A DNA stretch of 29,479 nt from Fimenecus sp045602655 (GCA_045602655.1 JAZSBY010000117.1:1-29479); one strand, 5' to 3'; counted from the stretch's first letter, positions 15,947 to 24,987 are shown. Notes: generated by a model not told the origin, from the letters alone. Program-made: numbers and translations.

Positions 15947-17110
15947 ATGGAAAATCAGATTAAAGAGGCTCTTGCAAAGTACGAATCTCTTATCAGAGAG
16001 CAACTTGCAAGAAATGAAAGAATTAAGGCAACAAAGGATTTTGTAGATTTTGAGAAACTTGACAAAATTATTATCGGTGTTTGTGGTGGCGACGGAATTG
16101 GTCCTATCATCACCAAAGAATCTGCAAGAGTTCTTGAATATATGCTTGCTGATGATGTTAAGGCTGGTAAAATTGAATTCAAAGTAATTGACGGCCTTAC
16201 TATTGAAAACCGTGTTGCAGTTATGAAGGCAATCCCTGATGATGTTCTTGCAGAACTTAAAGAATGTCATGTTATCCTTAAGGGTCCGACAACTACTCCG
16301 CAAGCCGGTGACCCGTGGCCGAACATTGAAAGTGCAAACGTTGCTATGAGAAAAGAACTTGACCTTTTCGCAAATGTTCGTCCCGTTAAGGTTGCTGAAC
16401 AAGGCATTGACTGGACTTTCTTCCGTGAAAACACCGAAGGTGCTTATGCGGTTGGTTCAAAGGGTGTTAATGTTACTGATGAACTTTCAATGGACTTTGT
16501 TGTTACAACAACTGAAGGTACAGAAAGAATTGCACGAATCGCTTATGACTATGCAAATAGAAACGGAAAAGAAAGAGTTTCAATAATCAACAAAGCAAAT
16601 GTTATTAAAACAACAGATGGTAAGTTCTTGAGAATTTGTAAGGAAATTGGTAAAGAGTACCCTGAAATCACAACTGATGAATGGTATATTGATATTACAA
16701 CTGCTAAACTTATTGACGAAAAGAGAAGAAAAGACTTTAAGGTATTTATTCTTCCTAACCTTTATGGCGATATTCTCACAGATGAAGCTGCCGAGTTCCA
16801 AGGTGGTGTTGGTACTGCTGGTAGTGGAAACCTTCGTAAGAGATATGCAATGTTTGGAGCTATTCACCGCTCTGCACCAAGAATGATGCGTGAGGGCAGA
16901 GGTCAATACGCAGACCCATGTTCAATGCTTCGTGCAACAGTTATGCTCCTTTCACATATAGGCAAACAAAAAGAAGCTGATTTGCTTGAAAGAGCACTTG
17001 ATATTTGTATGTTTGAAGAAAAGAAACTTACAATTACAGGCAGAGATAATGGAGCAACTTGTAGTGAATTTGGCGACTATGTAATGGAAACTGTAAAAAA
17101 ACTTTCATAA
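15947..17110 (+). CDS. icd: Isocitrate dehydrogenase (isocitrate/isopropylmalate dehydrogenase family)
   Basis: It oxidatively decarboxylates isocitrate to 2-oxoglutarate. At 387 residues it shows VCGGDGIGP near residue 46, the substrate loop SANVAMRKELDL (the SxNVAxR pattern of isocitrate enzymes), RENTEGAYA, and the metal motif NLYGDILTDEAAEF. The cofactor loop reads AIHRSAPRMM (H307, R308), where the family normally has HGSAP or HGTAP, so NAD versus NADP use cannot be read off. AAGGAG ends 8 nt before ATG 15947; the gap from acn is 12 nt. An NAD-dependent enzyme would fit control by Rex (inference). Confidence 0.9.
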   Translation: MENQIKEALAKYESLIREQLARNERIKATKDFVDFEKLDKIIIGVCGGDGIGPIITKESARVLEYMLADDVKAGKIEFKVIDGLTIENRVAVMKAIPDDVLAELKECHVILKGPTTTPQAGDPWPNIESANVAMRKELDLFANVRPVKVAEQGIDWTFFRENTEGAYAVGSKGVNVTDELSMDFVVTTTEGTERIARIAYDYANRNGKERVSIINKANVIKTTDGKFLRICKEIGKEYPEITTDEWYIDITTAKLIDEKRRKDFKVFILPNLYGDILTDEAAEFQGGVGTAGSGNLRKRYAMFGAIHRSAPRMMREGRGQYADPCSMLRATVMLLSHIGKQKEADLLERALDICMFEEKKLTITGRDNGATCSEFGDYVMETVKKLS

Positions 17111-17122
17111 GAGGTAAAGATT

Positions 17123-17758
17123 ATGACAAAATATGATGGTGTTTCAAATTCTGTTATTAAGCGTCTTCCGAGATATTACAGATTTTTGGGTGAATTAAAA
17201 GAAAAAGGCGTTATCAGAATTTCATCAAAAGATTTATCCCAAAAAATGGGGTTTACCGCATCACAAATCAGACAAGACTTAAACTGCTTTGGCGGATTTG
17301 GTCAGCAAGGATATGGATATAATATCGAAAGTCTTTATAAAGAAATAGGGTTAATTCTTGGTGTTAATAATCACCAAAAAGCAATTTTAATCGGTGCGGG
17401 TAACCTTGGTAAAGCTGTTGCGTTACATATGTCTTTTGAACAGCGAGGATTTAATCTTATAGGTGTGTTTGACAGGAATAAGGCACTTTCAGGGCAGTTG
17501 TTGAGAGGTTTACCAATTCGACATACAGATGGTATATACAATTTTTGCAAGGATAACTCCCCTTCTGTTGCAGTTCTTTGTATTCCAAGTGCAGCAGCAA
17601 AGGAATTAGCTCCACAACTTGTTGAATCCGGTATTAAAGGGTTCTGGAATTTCAGCCATTATGACATAGCTGCTGATTTCCCGAATGTTGCTGTTGAGAA
17701 TGTTCATTTAAGTGATAGTTTAATGACATTGAGTTATCGTGTAAGTAATATTGAATAA
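17123..17758 (+). CDS. rex: Redox-sensing transcriptional repressor Rex
   Basis: Rex is a homodimer that binds DNA when NAD+ dominates and lets go when NADH rises. The 211 residues comprise an N-terminal winged helix (SNSVIKRLPRYYRFL through TASQIRQDLNCFGGFG) and a C-terminal Rossmann domain with ILIGAGNLGKAVA as the dinucleotide site, followed by GVFDRN. It ends with the swapped helix (SDSLMTLSYRV). The RBS AGAGG lies about 9 nt before ATG 17123, 12 nt after icd. Being last in the acn-icd operon suggests it senses the NADH this branch makes and represses its own operon. A terminator starts 2 nt after the stop. Confidence 0.96.
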   Translation: MTKYDGVSNSVIKRLPRYYRFLGELKEKGVIRISSKDLSQKMGFTASQIRQDLNCFGGFGQQGYGYNIESLYKEIGLILGVNNHQKAILIGAGNLGKAVALHMSFEQRGFNLIGVFDRNKALSGQLLRGLPIRHTDGIYNFCKDNSPSVAVLCIPSAAAKELAPQLVESGIKGFWNFSHYDIAADFPNVAVENVHLSDSLMTLSYRVSNIE

Positions 17759-17760
17759 TA

Positions 17761-17785
17761 AAAAGAGGCTGTGAAGCCTCTTTTT
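17761..17785. terminator. Bidirectional terminator between rex and the convergent FTR-like gene
   Basis: A perfect 9-bp stem, AAAAGAGGC/GCCTCTTTT (17761-17769 with 17776-17784), has loop TGTGAA. It has T-runs on the plus strand and the A/T-rich rex end on the other side. The right arm overlaps the stop codon of the minus-strand gene at 17784. Confidence 0.9.
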
Positions 17786-17984
17786 AATCCTTAGATTTAT
17801 AATACAATTTACAATGACAATACCCTTCAAAATCAGGGTCTGCAATTTGTTGCTTAAATTCTTCACATATGCATTTATACTCTTCAAGTTTTTGAAGTCT
17901 GCAAGGACAATAACCATCTTTTGCTTTTAACCCTTCTTTAATCTTTGCAACTAATTCTTTATTATCATTTAATTTTACTGCCAT
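17784..17984 (-). CDS. Ferredoxin-thioredoxin reductase catalytic-domain-like small protein
   Basis: The 66-residue product has CPC (26-28), CIC (38-40) and CHC (56-58), the three Cys pairs that define the FTR catalytic (beta) subunit. That protein holds a 4Fe-4S cluster next to a redox-active disulfide and passes electrons from ferredoxin to thioredoxin. Spacing is CPC-x9-CIC-x15-CHC rather than the plant CPC-x16-CPC-x8-CHC, a rearrangement I associate with anaerobe homologs. No variable subunit or thioredoxin is nearby. Start ATG 17984 has AGAGGTG 6 nt upstream; GTG 17993 lies inside that RBS. It is cytosolic. The partner thioredoxin is unknown. Confidence 0.8.
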   Translation of the reverse strand: MAVKLNDNKELVAKIKEGLKAKDGYCPCRLQKLEEYKCICEEFKQQIADPDFEGYCHCKLYYKSKD

Positions 17985-18002
17985 AGTATTCACCTCTCAC
18001 TA

Positions 18003-18031
18003 ATTATATTATATAATTCTAAGAAAAGCAA
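18003..18031 (-). promoter_or_regulatory. Possible promoter of the FTR-like gene
   Basis: On the minus strand, -35 TTGCTT (18026-18031), a 17-bp spacer and -10 TATAAT (18003-18008). The -35 is in the T-run of the purL terminator. The predicted start is so close to the RBS that the leader would be very short, so the exact element is uncertain; a second TATAAT overlaps at 18008-18013. Confidence 0.4.
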
Positions 18032-18059
18032 TAACCCGAAGCATTATGCCTCGGGTTAT
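18019..18059 (-). terminator. Terminator of the purine operon
   Basis: A 9-bp stem, ATAACCCGA/TCGGGTTAT (18031-18039 with 18051-18059), encloses an inner GCAT/ATGC pairing. On the minus strand it is followed by the T-rich ttgcttttctt. It lies 15 bp after the purL stop. Confidence 0.85.
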
Positions 18060-18074
18060 ATTTATAAATTAAGA

Positions 18075-21000
18075 TTATTTGTTGAAATACTTAACGGCTG
18101 CTTCAAACATACGAATATCATATTCACCGGGAACATTTTTATAAAGACCGTCGCCGATACGCTCACTATGTCCCATCTTACCGAATACTCGACCATCAGG
18201 AGAAGTGATACCTTCAATTGCACACAATGAACCATTTGGATTGAAGTTAATATCAGAAGTAGCATTACCTTCAAGGTCAACATACTGTGTAGCAATTTGC
18301 CCATTGGCAGCAAGTTCTGCAATAAACTCCGGAGAAGCAAGGAACTTGCCTTCACCGTGAGAAATAGGAACATTAACAACATCTCCAACATTCATAAGGC
18401 TGAGCCATGGAGATTTTGTTGATGCAATTCTTGTATGAACGATTCTGCTCTGGTGACGACTGATGTTATTGAATGTAAGTGTAGGACAATTCTCATCAGT
18501 ATCAATAATCTTTCCGTAAGGAACAAGACCAAGTTTGATAAGTGCCTGGAAACCATTACAGATACCACACATTAAACCGTCACGATTATCAAGAAGGTCA
18601 GTAACTGCTTCTTTAACTGCAGGATTACGGAAGAATGCTGTGATGAATTTAGCTGAACCGTCAGGTTCATCACCGCCTGAGAAACCACCAGGGATGAATA
18701 TCATCTGACTTTCTCTTACTTTTGCAGAGAAGTTCTCAACACTTCTTACAACATCTTCAGCTGTAAGATTTCTAATGACGAAAATTTCAGCCTCACCACC
18801 TGCTTTTTCAACTGCACGAGCTGAATCATATTCGCAGTTAGTGCCTGGAAATACAGGAATAAGAACCTTAGGCTTAGTAACCTTGTTTTTAGGCGTAATA
18901 TTACATTTACCATCAAATGAATATGTAGGAATTTCACCTTTATCTTCTTTCGCCTTTGTTGGGTAAACATCCTCAAGTGTTGCAGTATGCAATTCGTAAA
19001 GCTCTGCAATTGTTGCAACATCATCCTGGAGTTTAATTACAGGTTCTTCAGTAGTTGTACCAAGTTTCATAACACCTGGGATTACAACATCCTCAGTAAG
19101 TTCTGCAACAATGAATCCCCACATGCCAAGATGCCAATTTTCTTTTAGGTCAGCAGATGAAGTAAAGCCGATATTGTTACCGAATGACATCTTCATAACA
19201 GCTTCGCCTATACCGTGCTCAACTGCCCAAGCAGCCTTTACCTTACCATCCTTACAAAGATTATGGAATGCTTCCCATGTAGCTTTAAGGCTATCGGCAC
19301 TCTCGTCAGTTGCACCAAAGAGATATACAGGATGATTTACTTCTTTGAATTCAGGGCTGATAACATCCTGCTTTTTGATTGGAGCAATTGCAAATGAAAT
19401 AAGTGTTGGTGGAACATCCAAATCAAGGAAAGTACCTGACATAGAGTCTTTACCACCTATAGCAGCAGCATTCAACTCTAACTGAGCATCAAACGCACCG
19501 AGAAGAGCAGCGAATGGCTTGCCCCAACGCTCTGGCTCTGTTTTAAGTCTTTCAAAAAATTCCTGTAATGTAAGGTATGCAAGTTTATAGTCACAACCTG
19601 CGGCAACAAGCTTAGCAACAGAATTATAAATTGATGCATGAGCACCTGTATAAGGGTCAACTGAAAGGTGTTCAGGGTCACATCCCCAACTGAATACACT
19701 TGCCTGGTCTGTTTCTTGACCAGGAAGAACCGGTAATACTGCAGCCATTGACTGTGCAGGAGTAAGCTGACGCTTACCACCATAAGGCATAATAACACTA
19801 CCAGCACCAATAGTTGAGTCAAAACGCTCAACAAGACCTCTTTGGCTCGCTGTACGAAGGTCAGATGCCATTTCTCGTAATGAACCATACATTGCCTTAC
19901 TTAATACTGAAAGGTCTTTTTCTGTAACAATAACATCCATGTGTTTAACCGCACCGTTTGTATCAAGGAAAGCACGACTAAGGTCAGCAATAATATTGCC
20001 TTTCCACTTCATTACCATGCGTTCTTCTTCGGTAACAACAGCAACACGATATGCTTCAAGGTTTTCTTCCTCTGCAAATCCTATGAATTTATCTGCATCT
20101 TCTTTGGCAACAACAACTGCCATTCTTTCCTGTGACTCAGAAATAGCAATCTCTGTTCCATCAAGACCCTCATATTTTTTACGTACTGCATCAAGGTCAA
20201 TCTGAAGTCCGGGAGCAAGTTCGCCAATAGCAACCGATACACCACCTGCACCAAAGTCATTGCAACGCTTGATTAAACGAGTAACTTCCGCATTACGGAA
20301 AAGTCTTTGAATTTTTCTTTCTTCAGGAGCATTACCCTTTTGAACTTCAGATGCCATAGTAGTAAGTGATTTCATATTATGGCTCTTTGAAGAACCGGTA
20401 GCACCACCGATACCATCACGACCAGTACGTCCACCGAGAAGAATAATTACATCACCAGGTGCAGGACGCTCACGACGCACATTATAAGCAGGAGCAGCAG
20501 CTACTACTGCACCGCATTCCATACGCTTTGCAACAAAACCTTCGTGATAAATTTCTGCAACATGACCCGTTGCAAGACCAATCTGATTACCATAGGAAGA
20601 ATAGCCTGCAGCCGCAGTCTGACATATTTTACGCTGAGGAAGTTTACCTTCCAATGTATCTGCAATTGTCTTTCTTGGGTCACCTGCACCTGTTACACGC
20701 ATTGCCTGATGTACATAAGCTCGACCTGAAAGTGGGTCACGGATACAACCGCCAATACATGTAGCAGCACCACCAAAAGGTTCTATTTCAGTTGGATGGT
20801 TGTGAGTTTCATTTTTAAACATAAGAAGCCAATCCTGGTCTTCACCATTTACTGTTGCTGTAACATGGATTGAACAAGCATTGATTTCTTCACTTTCATC
20901 AAGTTCAGGGAGGAGTCCACGCTTTTTAAGAGTTTTAGTACCAATAGTAGCAATATCCATCAAAGTCTGAGGGCGTTTCGCTGCCTTTTCTTCACCATAA

Positions 21001-21767
21001 ACCTCTACTCTTGCAGCAAGGTATCGCTCATAAGCTTCTTGTACCGCAGGGTCATCAATACGAACATTGTCAAGATGTGTAGAGAATGTAGTATGACGAC
21101 AATGGTCAGACCAATAAGTGTCAACAACACGAATTTCTGTAATCGTAGGGTCTCTATGTTCTGTATCTTTGAAATAAGCCTGTAAAAACTTGAGGTCATC
21201 AAGGTCCATAGCCAGTCCTTTTTCATCGAGGAGATTAGCAAGAGCTAATTCATCCATATTGATAAAACCTTCAACAGTAGCAACAGTTTCAGGAGCAGTA
21301 TATTCTGCTACAAGAGTTTCAGGTAATTCAAGTGTAGCTTCACGACTTTCAACAGCGTTGATTACATGATTCTTAAAAGCTGCAATATCTTTATCTGATA
21401 AATCACCATAAAGTGCATAAACTTTTGCTGTTCGAATAAGAGGACGCTCACCCTGTGAAATAATCTGAATGCACTGAGCTGCTGAGTCAGCTCTCTGGTC
21501 AAACTGACCCGGAAGAGCCTCAACCGCAAAAACATATGCATCGGATATATTAACACAATTAAATACATTATCAAGCTGTGGCTCTGAGAAAACAGTTTTT
21601 ACAGCATAGTCAAATAATTCTTCTGTAATATTTTCAGCATCGTAGCGATTGAAAAGACGAATATCTTCTATTTTTTCAATGCCGAGCAAATTTTTTGCTT
21701 CATTGAGAAGACCCTTCGCTTCGTTATCCAAGCCACTTTTCTTTTCAACGAAAATACGATATACCAT
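18075..21767 (-). CDS. purL: Phosphoribosylformylglycinamidine synthase, single-chain
   Basis: It converts FGAR plus glutamine and ATP to FGAM. The 1,230-residue single chain fuses what many Firmicutes make as PurS, PurL and PurQ. The order is an N-terminal PurS-like region, linker and DHCRHTTFSTHLDN motif near residue 215, FGAM-synthase core with FKNETHNHPTEIEPFGGAAT, GRTGRDGIGGATGSSKSH and GGKDSMSGTF, and a C-terminal class I glutaminase. The glutaminase begins VLIPVFPGTNCEYDSA and has the nucleophile Cys in CGICNGFQALIKLG near residue 1070. ATG 21767 has AAGGAGGGG upstream, inside the end of purD; the purD stop is only 2 nt before. It is the last gene of the operon, followed by a strong terminator. 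Confidence 0.97.
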   Translation of the reverse strand: MVYRIFVEKKSGLDNEAKGLLNEAKNLLGIEKIEDIRLFNRYDAENITEELFDYAVKTVFSEPQLDNVFNCVNISDAYVFAVEALPGQFDQRADSAAQCIQIISQGERPLIRTAKVYALYGDLSDKDIAAFKNHVINAVESREATLELPETLVAEYTAPETVATVEGFINMDELALANLLDEKGLAMDLDDLKFLQAYFKDTEHRDPTITEIRVVDTYWSDHCRHTTFSTHLDNVRIDDPAVQEAYERYLAARVEVYGEEKAAKRPQTLMDIATIGTKTLKKRGLLPELDESEEINACSIHVTATVNGEDQDWLLMFKNETHNHPTEIEPFGGAATCIGGCIRDPLSGRAYVHQAMRVTGAGDPRKTIADTLEGKLPQRKICQTAAAGYSSYGNQIGLATGHVAEIYHEGFVAKRMECGAVVAAAPAYNVRRERPAPGDVIILLGGRTGRDGIGGATGSSKSHNMKSLTTMASEVQKGNAPEERKIQRLFRNAEVTRLIKRCNDFGAGGVSVAIGELAPGLQIDLDAVRKKYEGLDGTEIAISESQERMAVVVAKEDADKFIGFAEEENLEAYRVAVVTEEERMVMKWKGNIIADLSRAFLDTNGAVKHMDVIVTEKDLSVLSKAMYGSLREMASDLRTASQRGLVERFDSTIGAGSVIMPYGGKRQLTPAQSMAAVLPVLPGQETDQASVFSWGCDPEHLSVDPYTGAHASIYNSVAKLVAAGCDYKLAYLTLQEFFERLKTEPERWGKPFAALLGAFDAQLELNAAAIGGKDSMSGTFLDLDVPPTLISFAIAPIKKQDVISPEFKEVNHPVYLFGATDESADSLKATWEAFHNLCKDGKVKAAWAVEHGIGEAVMKMSFGNNIGFTSSADLKENWHLGMWGFIVAELTEDVVIPGVMKLGTTTEEPVIKLQDDVATIAELYELHTATLEDVYPTKAKEDKGEIPTYSFDGKCNITPKNKVTKPKVLIPVFPGTNCEYDSARAVEKAGGEAEIFVIRNLTAEDVVRSVENFSAKVRESQMIFIPGGFSGGDEPDGSAKFITAFFRNPAVKEAVTDLLDNRDGLMCGICNGFQALIKLGLVPYGKIIDTDENCPTLTFNNISRHQSRIVHTRIASTKSPWLSLMNVGDVVNVPISHGEGKFLASPEFIAELAANGQIATQYVDLEGNATSDINFNPNGSLCAIEGITSPDGRVFGKMGHSERIGDGLYKNVPGEYDIRMFEAAVKYFNK

Positions 21768-21769
21768 AC

Positions 21770-23044
21770 TTATTTCCCCTCCTTTAATACTTTTAGTGCT
21801 TTTGCACCAATATCATTTCTATAAAAAGCATTGTCAAAATTAACCTTTTTAACGGATGAATATGCTTTATCAATAGCAGAAACAAGGTCTTTTTCCACTG
21901 CAACAACACCAAGCACGCGACCACCTGCTGTTACAACATCGTTACCATTAAGCTTTGCACCTGCAATATAGAGGTTATCATTAAAATCATCATCAACAGA
22001 AATCTTAAAACCACTTTCATACTTAACAGGATAACCTTTTGAAGCCATAACAACGCAACAAGCAGATTTATCACTAAATTTAACCATATCCTCAGTTAAT
22101 GCTTCGTTCTCTACTGCAATCATAATATCAAGTAAATCACTTTCAAGAAGTGGCAAAACAACCTGAGTTTCAGGATCGCCAAAACGACAGTTGTATTCAA
22201 TAACTTTTGGTCCATTAGGTGTAAGCATGAGACCAAAGTAAAGACAACCTTTAAATGTTCTGCCTTCTGCTTTCATAGCGTTAATTGTTGGAACAAAAAT
22301 TGTTTCCATACACTCCTTAGCTATATCTTCTGTATAATATGGGTTTGGAGCAATTGTACCCATACCGCCGGTATTAAGACCTTCATCATTGTCAAATGCT
22401 CTTTTGTGGTCCATTGAAGAAATCATTGGAACAACGATATTGCCATCAGTAAATGAAAGAACAGAAACCTCAGGACCAGTCAAAAATTCTTCAATAACAA
22501 TATTATTACCGCTTTCACCAAAGATTTTATCTTCCATTATTGACTTAACAGCATCAACTGCCTCTTCGCGTGTCATTGCAATAATAACACCCTTACCGAG
22601 TGCAAGACCATCTGCCTTAACAACCGTCGGAATTGGAGCTGTTTCAAGATAATTAAGTGCATCTTCAGCATTATTAAAAATCTCAAAAGCCGCAGTAGGA
22701 ATATTGTATTTTTTCATCAGTTTCTTTGAAAAAGCTTTACTACCTTCAATAATAGCAGCATCTTTTTTAGGTCCAAAGCATTTAATGCCAACTGCATTCA
22801 AAGCATCAACAGCACCGAGGACAAGTGGGTCATCAGGAGCAACAATAGCAAAGTCAATTTGATTATCAACAGCAAATTTTACTATATTATCAATATCTTT
22901 TGCTCCGATATTAACAAGTGTTGCATCATCTTTCATACCACCATTACCGGGTAAAGCAAAGATTTCTGTAACATTTTTATTTTCCTTTATCTTTTTGATG
23001 ATAGCGTGTTCTCTACCGCCACCACCGACAACCATTATTTTCAT
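21770..23044 (-). CDS. purD: Phosphoribosylamine-glycine ligase (GAR synthetase)
   Basis: This ATP-grasp enzyme joins phosphoribosylamine and glycine. The 424 residues start with MKIMVVGGGGREHAI, the family's nucleotide-fold N-terminus. They continue with FAIVAPDDPLVLGAVDALNA, the ATP-grasp section (PTVVKADGLALGKGVIIA), the metal-binding EYNCRFGDPETQVVLPLL, and end in the AIRC-like C-terminal domain. ATG 23044 has GAGGT about 7 nt upstream; the frame could extend to a TTG at 23056, but family alignment favours 23044. It lies 15 bp after the AICAR transformylase gene. Confidence 0.96.
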   Translation of the reverse strand: MKIMVVGGGGREHAIIKKIKENKNVTEIFALPGNGGMKDDATLVNIGAKDIDNIVKFAVDNQIDFAIVAPDDPLVLGAVDALNAVGIKCFGPKKDAAIIEGSKAFSKKLMKKYNIPTAAFEIFNNAEDALNYLETAPIPTVVKADGLALGKGVIIAMTREEAVDAVKSIMEDKIFGESGNNIVIEEFLTGPEVSVLSFTDGNIVVPMISSMDHKRAFDNDEGLNTGGMGTIAPNPYYTEDIAKECMETIFVPTINAMKAEGRTFKGCLYFGLMLTPNGPKVIEYNCRFGDPETQVVLPLLESDLLDIMIAVENEALTEDMVKFSDKSACCVVMASKGYPVKYESGFKISVDDDFNDNLYIAGAKLNGNDVVTAGGRVLGVVAVEKDLVSAIDKAYSSVKKVNFDNAFYRNDIGAKALKVLKEGK

Positions 23045-23059
23045 ATTAAACCTCAAAAA

Positions 23060-24244
23060 TTAGTGGTGGAATAAACGCATTCCTGTAAATGCCATTGCAA
23101 TACCATATTTATTACAACATTCAATAACTACATCGTCACGAATTGAACCACCGGGTTCAGCAATATATGAAACACCACTCTTGCGTGCTCTTTCAATATT
23201 ATCACTGAATGGGAAGAAAGCATCTGAACCAACTGAAACACCAGTAATTGTATCAAGATATGATCTCGCTTCTTCTGCAGTAAGAGGTTCTGGCTGAGTT
23301 TTAAAATATTTCTGCCAAATTCCCTCAGCACATACATCTTCCTCATTTTTGTTGATATAACCATCAATAACATTATCTCTGTCAGGACGACGAATATCAT
23401 CTTTAAACGGGAGATTAAGTACTTTTGGATGCTGACGAAGATGCCATGTATCAGCCTTTGTGCCTGCAAGTCTTGTACAGTGAATTCTTGACTGTTGACC
23501 CGCCCCTACACCGATAGCCTGTCCGTCATAAGCATAGCAAACAGAATTAGACTGTGTATATTTAAGTGTAATAAGAGCAATTATGAGGTCACGCTTTGCC
23601 TCCTCAGGTAATTCTTTATTATCTGTTACCATATTTGAAAGAAGTTCTTCATCAATTCTGAAGTTGTTTCTTCCCTGTTCAAATGTAATACCAAAAACCT
23701 GTTTCTTTTCTTGAACAGCAGGAACATAATCAGCATCAATTCTAACAATATTATAGTTACCGTTTCTTTTACCTTTAAGGATTTCAAGAGCTTCTGCAGA
23801 GTATCCTGGAGCAATAATACCATCGGAAACTTCGCGTGCTACAAGTTTTGCAGTTGTTGCATCACATTCGTCACTGAGAGCAATCCAGTCACCAAACGAT
23901 GACATTCTGTCAGTACCTCTTGCTCTTGCATAAGCACAAGCCAACGGAGAATTATCAAGGTCTTCTATATCATCAACAAAACATGCTTTTTTAAGTGAAT
24001 CAGGAAGTTTAACACCAACTGCAGCAGATGTAGGGCTAACATGCTTAAAAGATGTTGCAGCAGGCATACCCAAAATATCCTTAATTTCCTTTACAAGTTG
24101 CCATGAGTTAAATGCGTCAAGAAAATTGATAAAACCCGGTCTGCCGTTGAGGATTTCAATAGGGAGTTCTGAACCATCTTCCATATATATTTTTGATGGT
24201 TTCTGGTTAGGATTACAACCATATTTAAGTTCAAATTCTTTCAT
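23060..24244 (-). CDS. purH: Stand-alone AICAR transformylase (PurH C-terminal half, ATIC-like)
   Basis: It formylates AICAR to FAICAR with 10-formyl-THF. Its 394 residues cover only the transformylase; the usual N-terminal IMP cyclohydrolase domain of bifunctional PurH is absent, and a PurO-type enzyme is encoded just upstream. The catalytic Lys-His pair is in ATSFKHVSPTSAAVG. Other motifs are YARARGTDRMSSFGD, REVSDGIIAPGY, KYTQSNSVCYA, GAGQQSRIHCTRLAG, SDAFFPFSDNIERA and a terminal RLFHH. From memory these match human ATIC far better than E. coli PurH. The RBS GGAGAG precedes ATG 24244; the gap from purO is 11 nt. Confidence 0.93.
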   Translation of the reverse strand: MKEFELKYGCNPNQKPSKIYMEDGSELPIEILNGRPGFINFLDAFNSWQLVKEIKDILGMPAATSFKHVSPTSAAVGVKLPDSLKKACFVDDIEDLDNSPLACAYARARGTDRMSSFGDWIALSDECDATTAKLVAREVSDGIIAPGYSAEALEILKGKRNGNYNIVRIDADYVPAVQEKKQVFGITFEQGRNNFRIDEELLSNMVTDNKELPEEAKRDLIIALITLKYTQSNSVCYAYDGQAIGVGAGQQSRIHCTRLAGTKADTWHLRQHPKVLNLPFKDDIRRPDRDNVIDGYINKNEEDVCAEGIWQKYFKTQPEPLTAEEARSYLDTITGVSVGSDAFFPFSDNIERARKSGVSYIAEPGGSIRDDVVIECCNKYGIAMAFTGMRLFHH

Positions 24245-24255
24245 TATAGCTCTCC

Positions 24256-24972
24256 TTATACATTCTTATTTACGATTCTTGTATCTGCTTCACCGGTTGC
24301 AAGATCAATGTATCTTACAAAAAGAGAAACCTTGTTATCTTCGTTAAGGTTTTTCCAAATAATATCAGTCATTGTGTCAATATCTACATCGGGAAGCTCA
24401 AGTGTTTTTGGTTCACCCTCAAAACTTGGAAGAGGATTCCCATCTGCTTTATATGTATGAATAAACTTTGCTCTGCCAGCAATAGGATTAGAATAAGCAA
24501 AATTATATCTCTGGCATGAACTTCCGTCGCCATCTGCTGACTTAAGAATTGACATTGCGTAATTCATATCACCATTTTCAAGTCTTATAATACCTGAAAT
24601 ACGAGGTGTATAGTTTGGAGCATCATCCTCAAACTCACGTGTACGGAGAGACTGTTCAAATGTCATCTGTTTATCCATAAGCTCATAAATAGTGTCTGTC
24701 TGGTCACCATTTGTAACAATTGTTTTATTACCAAGAACTCTTACAGGATAATAGATAATAAGATGTGGGTCAGTCATTTTTGACTCATCAAAAGCTTTTG
24801 TACGCATTGCATCGCCTTCTGCAACAAAAACTCTGTTACGGCTATTTACACTTCTACCCATAATAAAGTATGCTGTAATTGCCTTTTTACCATCAACACT
24901 TTTGCCAATAATAATACCTCTACCATGATAAGGAAGTGAATTAAGTTCGCATTCAAGTGACTTGATTTCCAT
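24256..24972 (-). CDS. purO: IMP cyclohydrolase, archaeal PurO type
   Basis: It closes FAICAR to IMP, the last de novo step. The 238-residue protein has features of the PurO family, which has a different (Ntn-hydrolase-like) fold from PurH: PYHGRGIIIGKSVDGK, GRSVNSRNRVF, DPHLIIYYPVR, TNGDQTDTI, then TPRISGI and SCQRYNFAYSNP. No PurH cyclohydrolase motif is present anywhere in the window. The RBS GGAGG lies 8 nt before ATG 24972. It sits directly before the stand-alone transformylase, so together they replace bifunctional PurH. Confidence 0.9.
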   Translation of the reverse strand: MEIKSLECELNSLPYHGRGIIIGKSVDGKKAITAYFIMGRSVNSRNRVFVAEGDAMRTKAFDESKMTDPHLIIYYPVRVLGNKTIVTNGDQTDTIYELMDKQMTFEQSLRTREFEDDAPNYTPRISGIIRLENGDMNYAMSILKSADGDGSSCQRYNFAYSNPIAGRAKFIHTYKADGNPLPSFEGEPKTLELPDVDIDTMTDIIWKNLNEDNKVSLFVRYIDLATGEADTRIVNKNV

Positions 24973-24987
24973 TTGAATAACCTCCGT

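Noticed and set aside
18075..21767. Separate purS or purQ genes
   Set aside because: The glutaminase and the PurS-like part are both within the one 1,230-residue PurL frame, with no frameshift.
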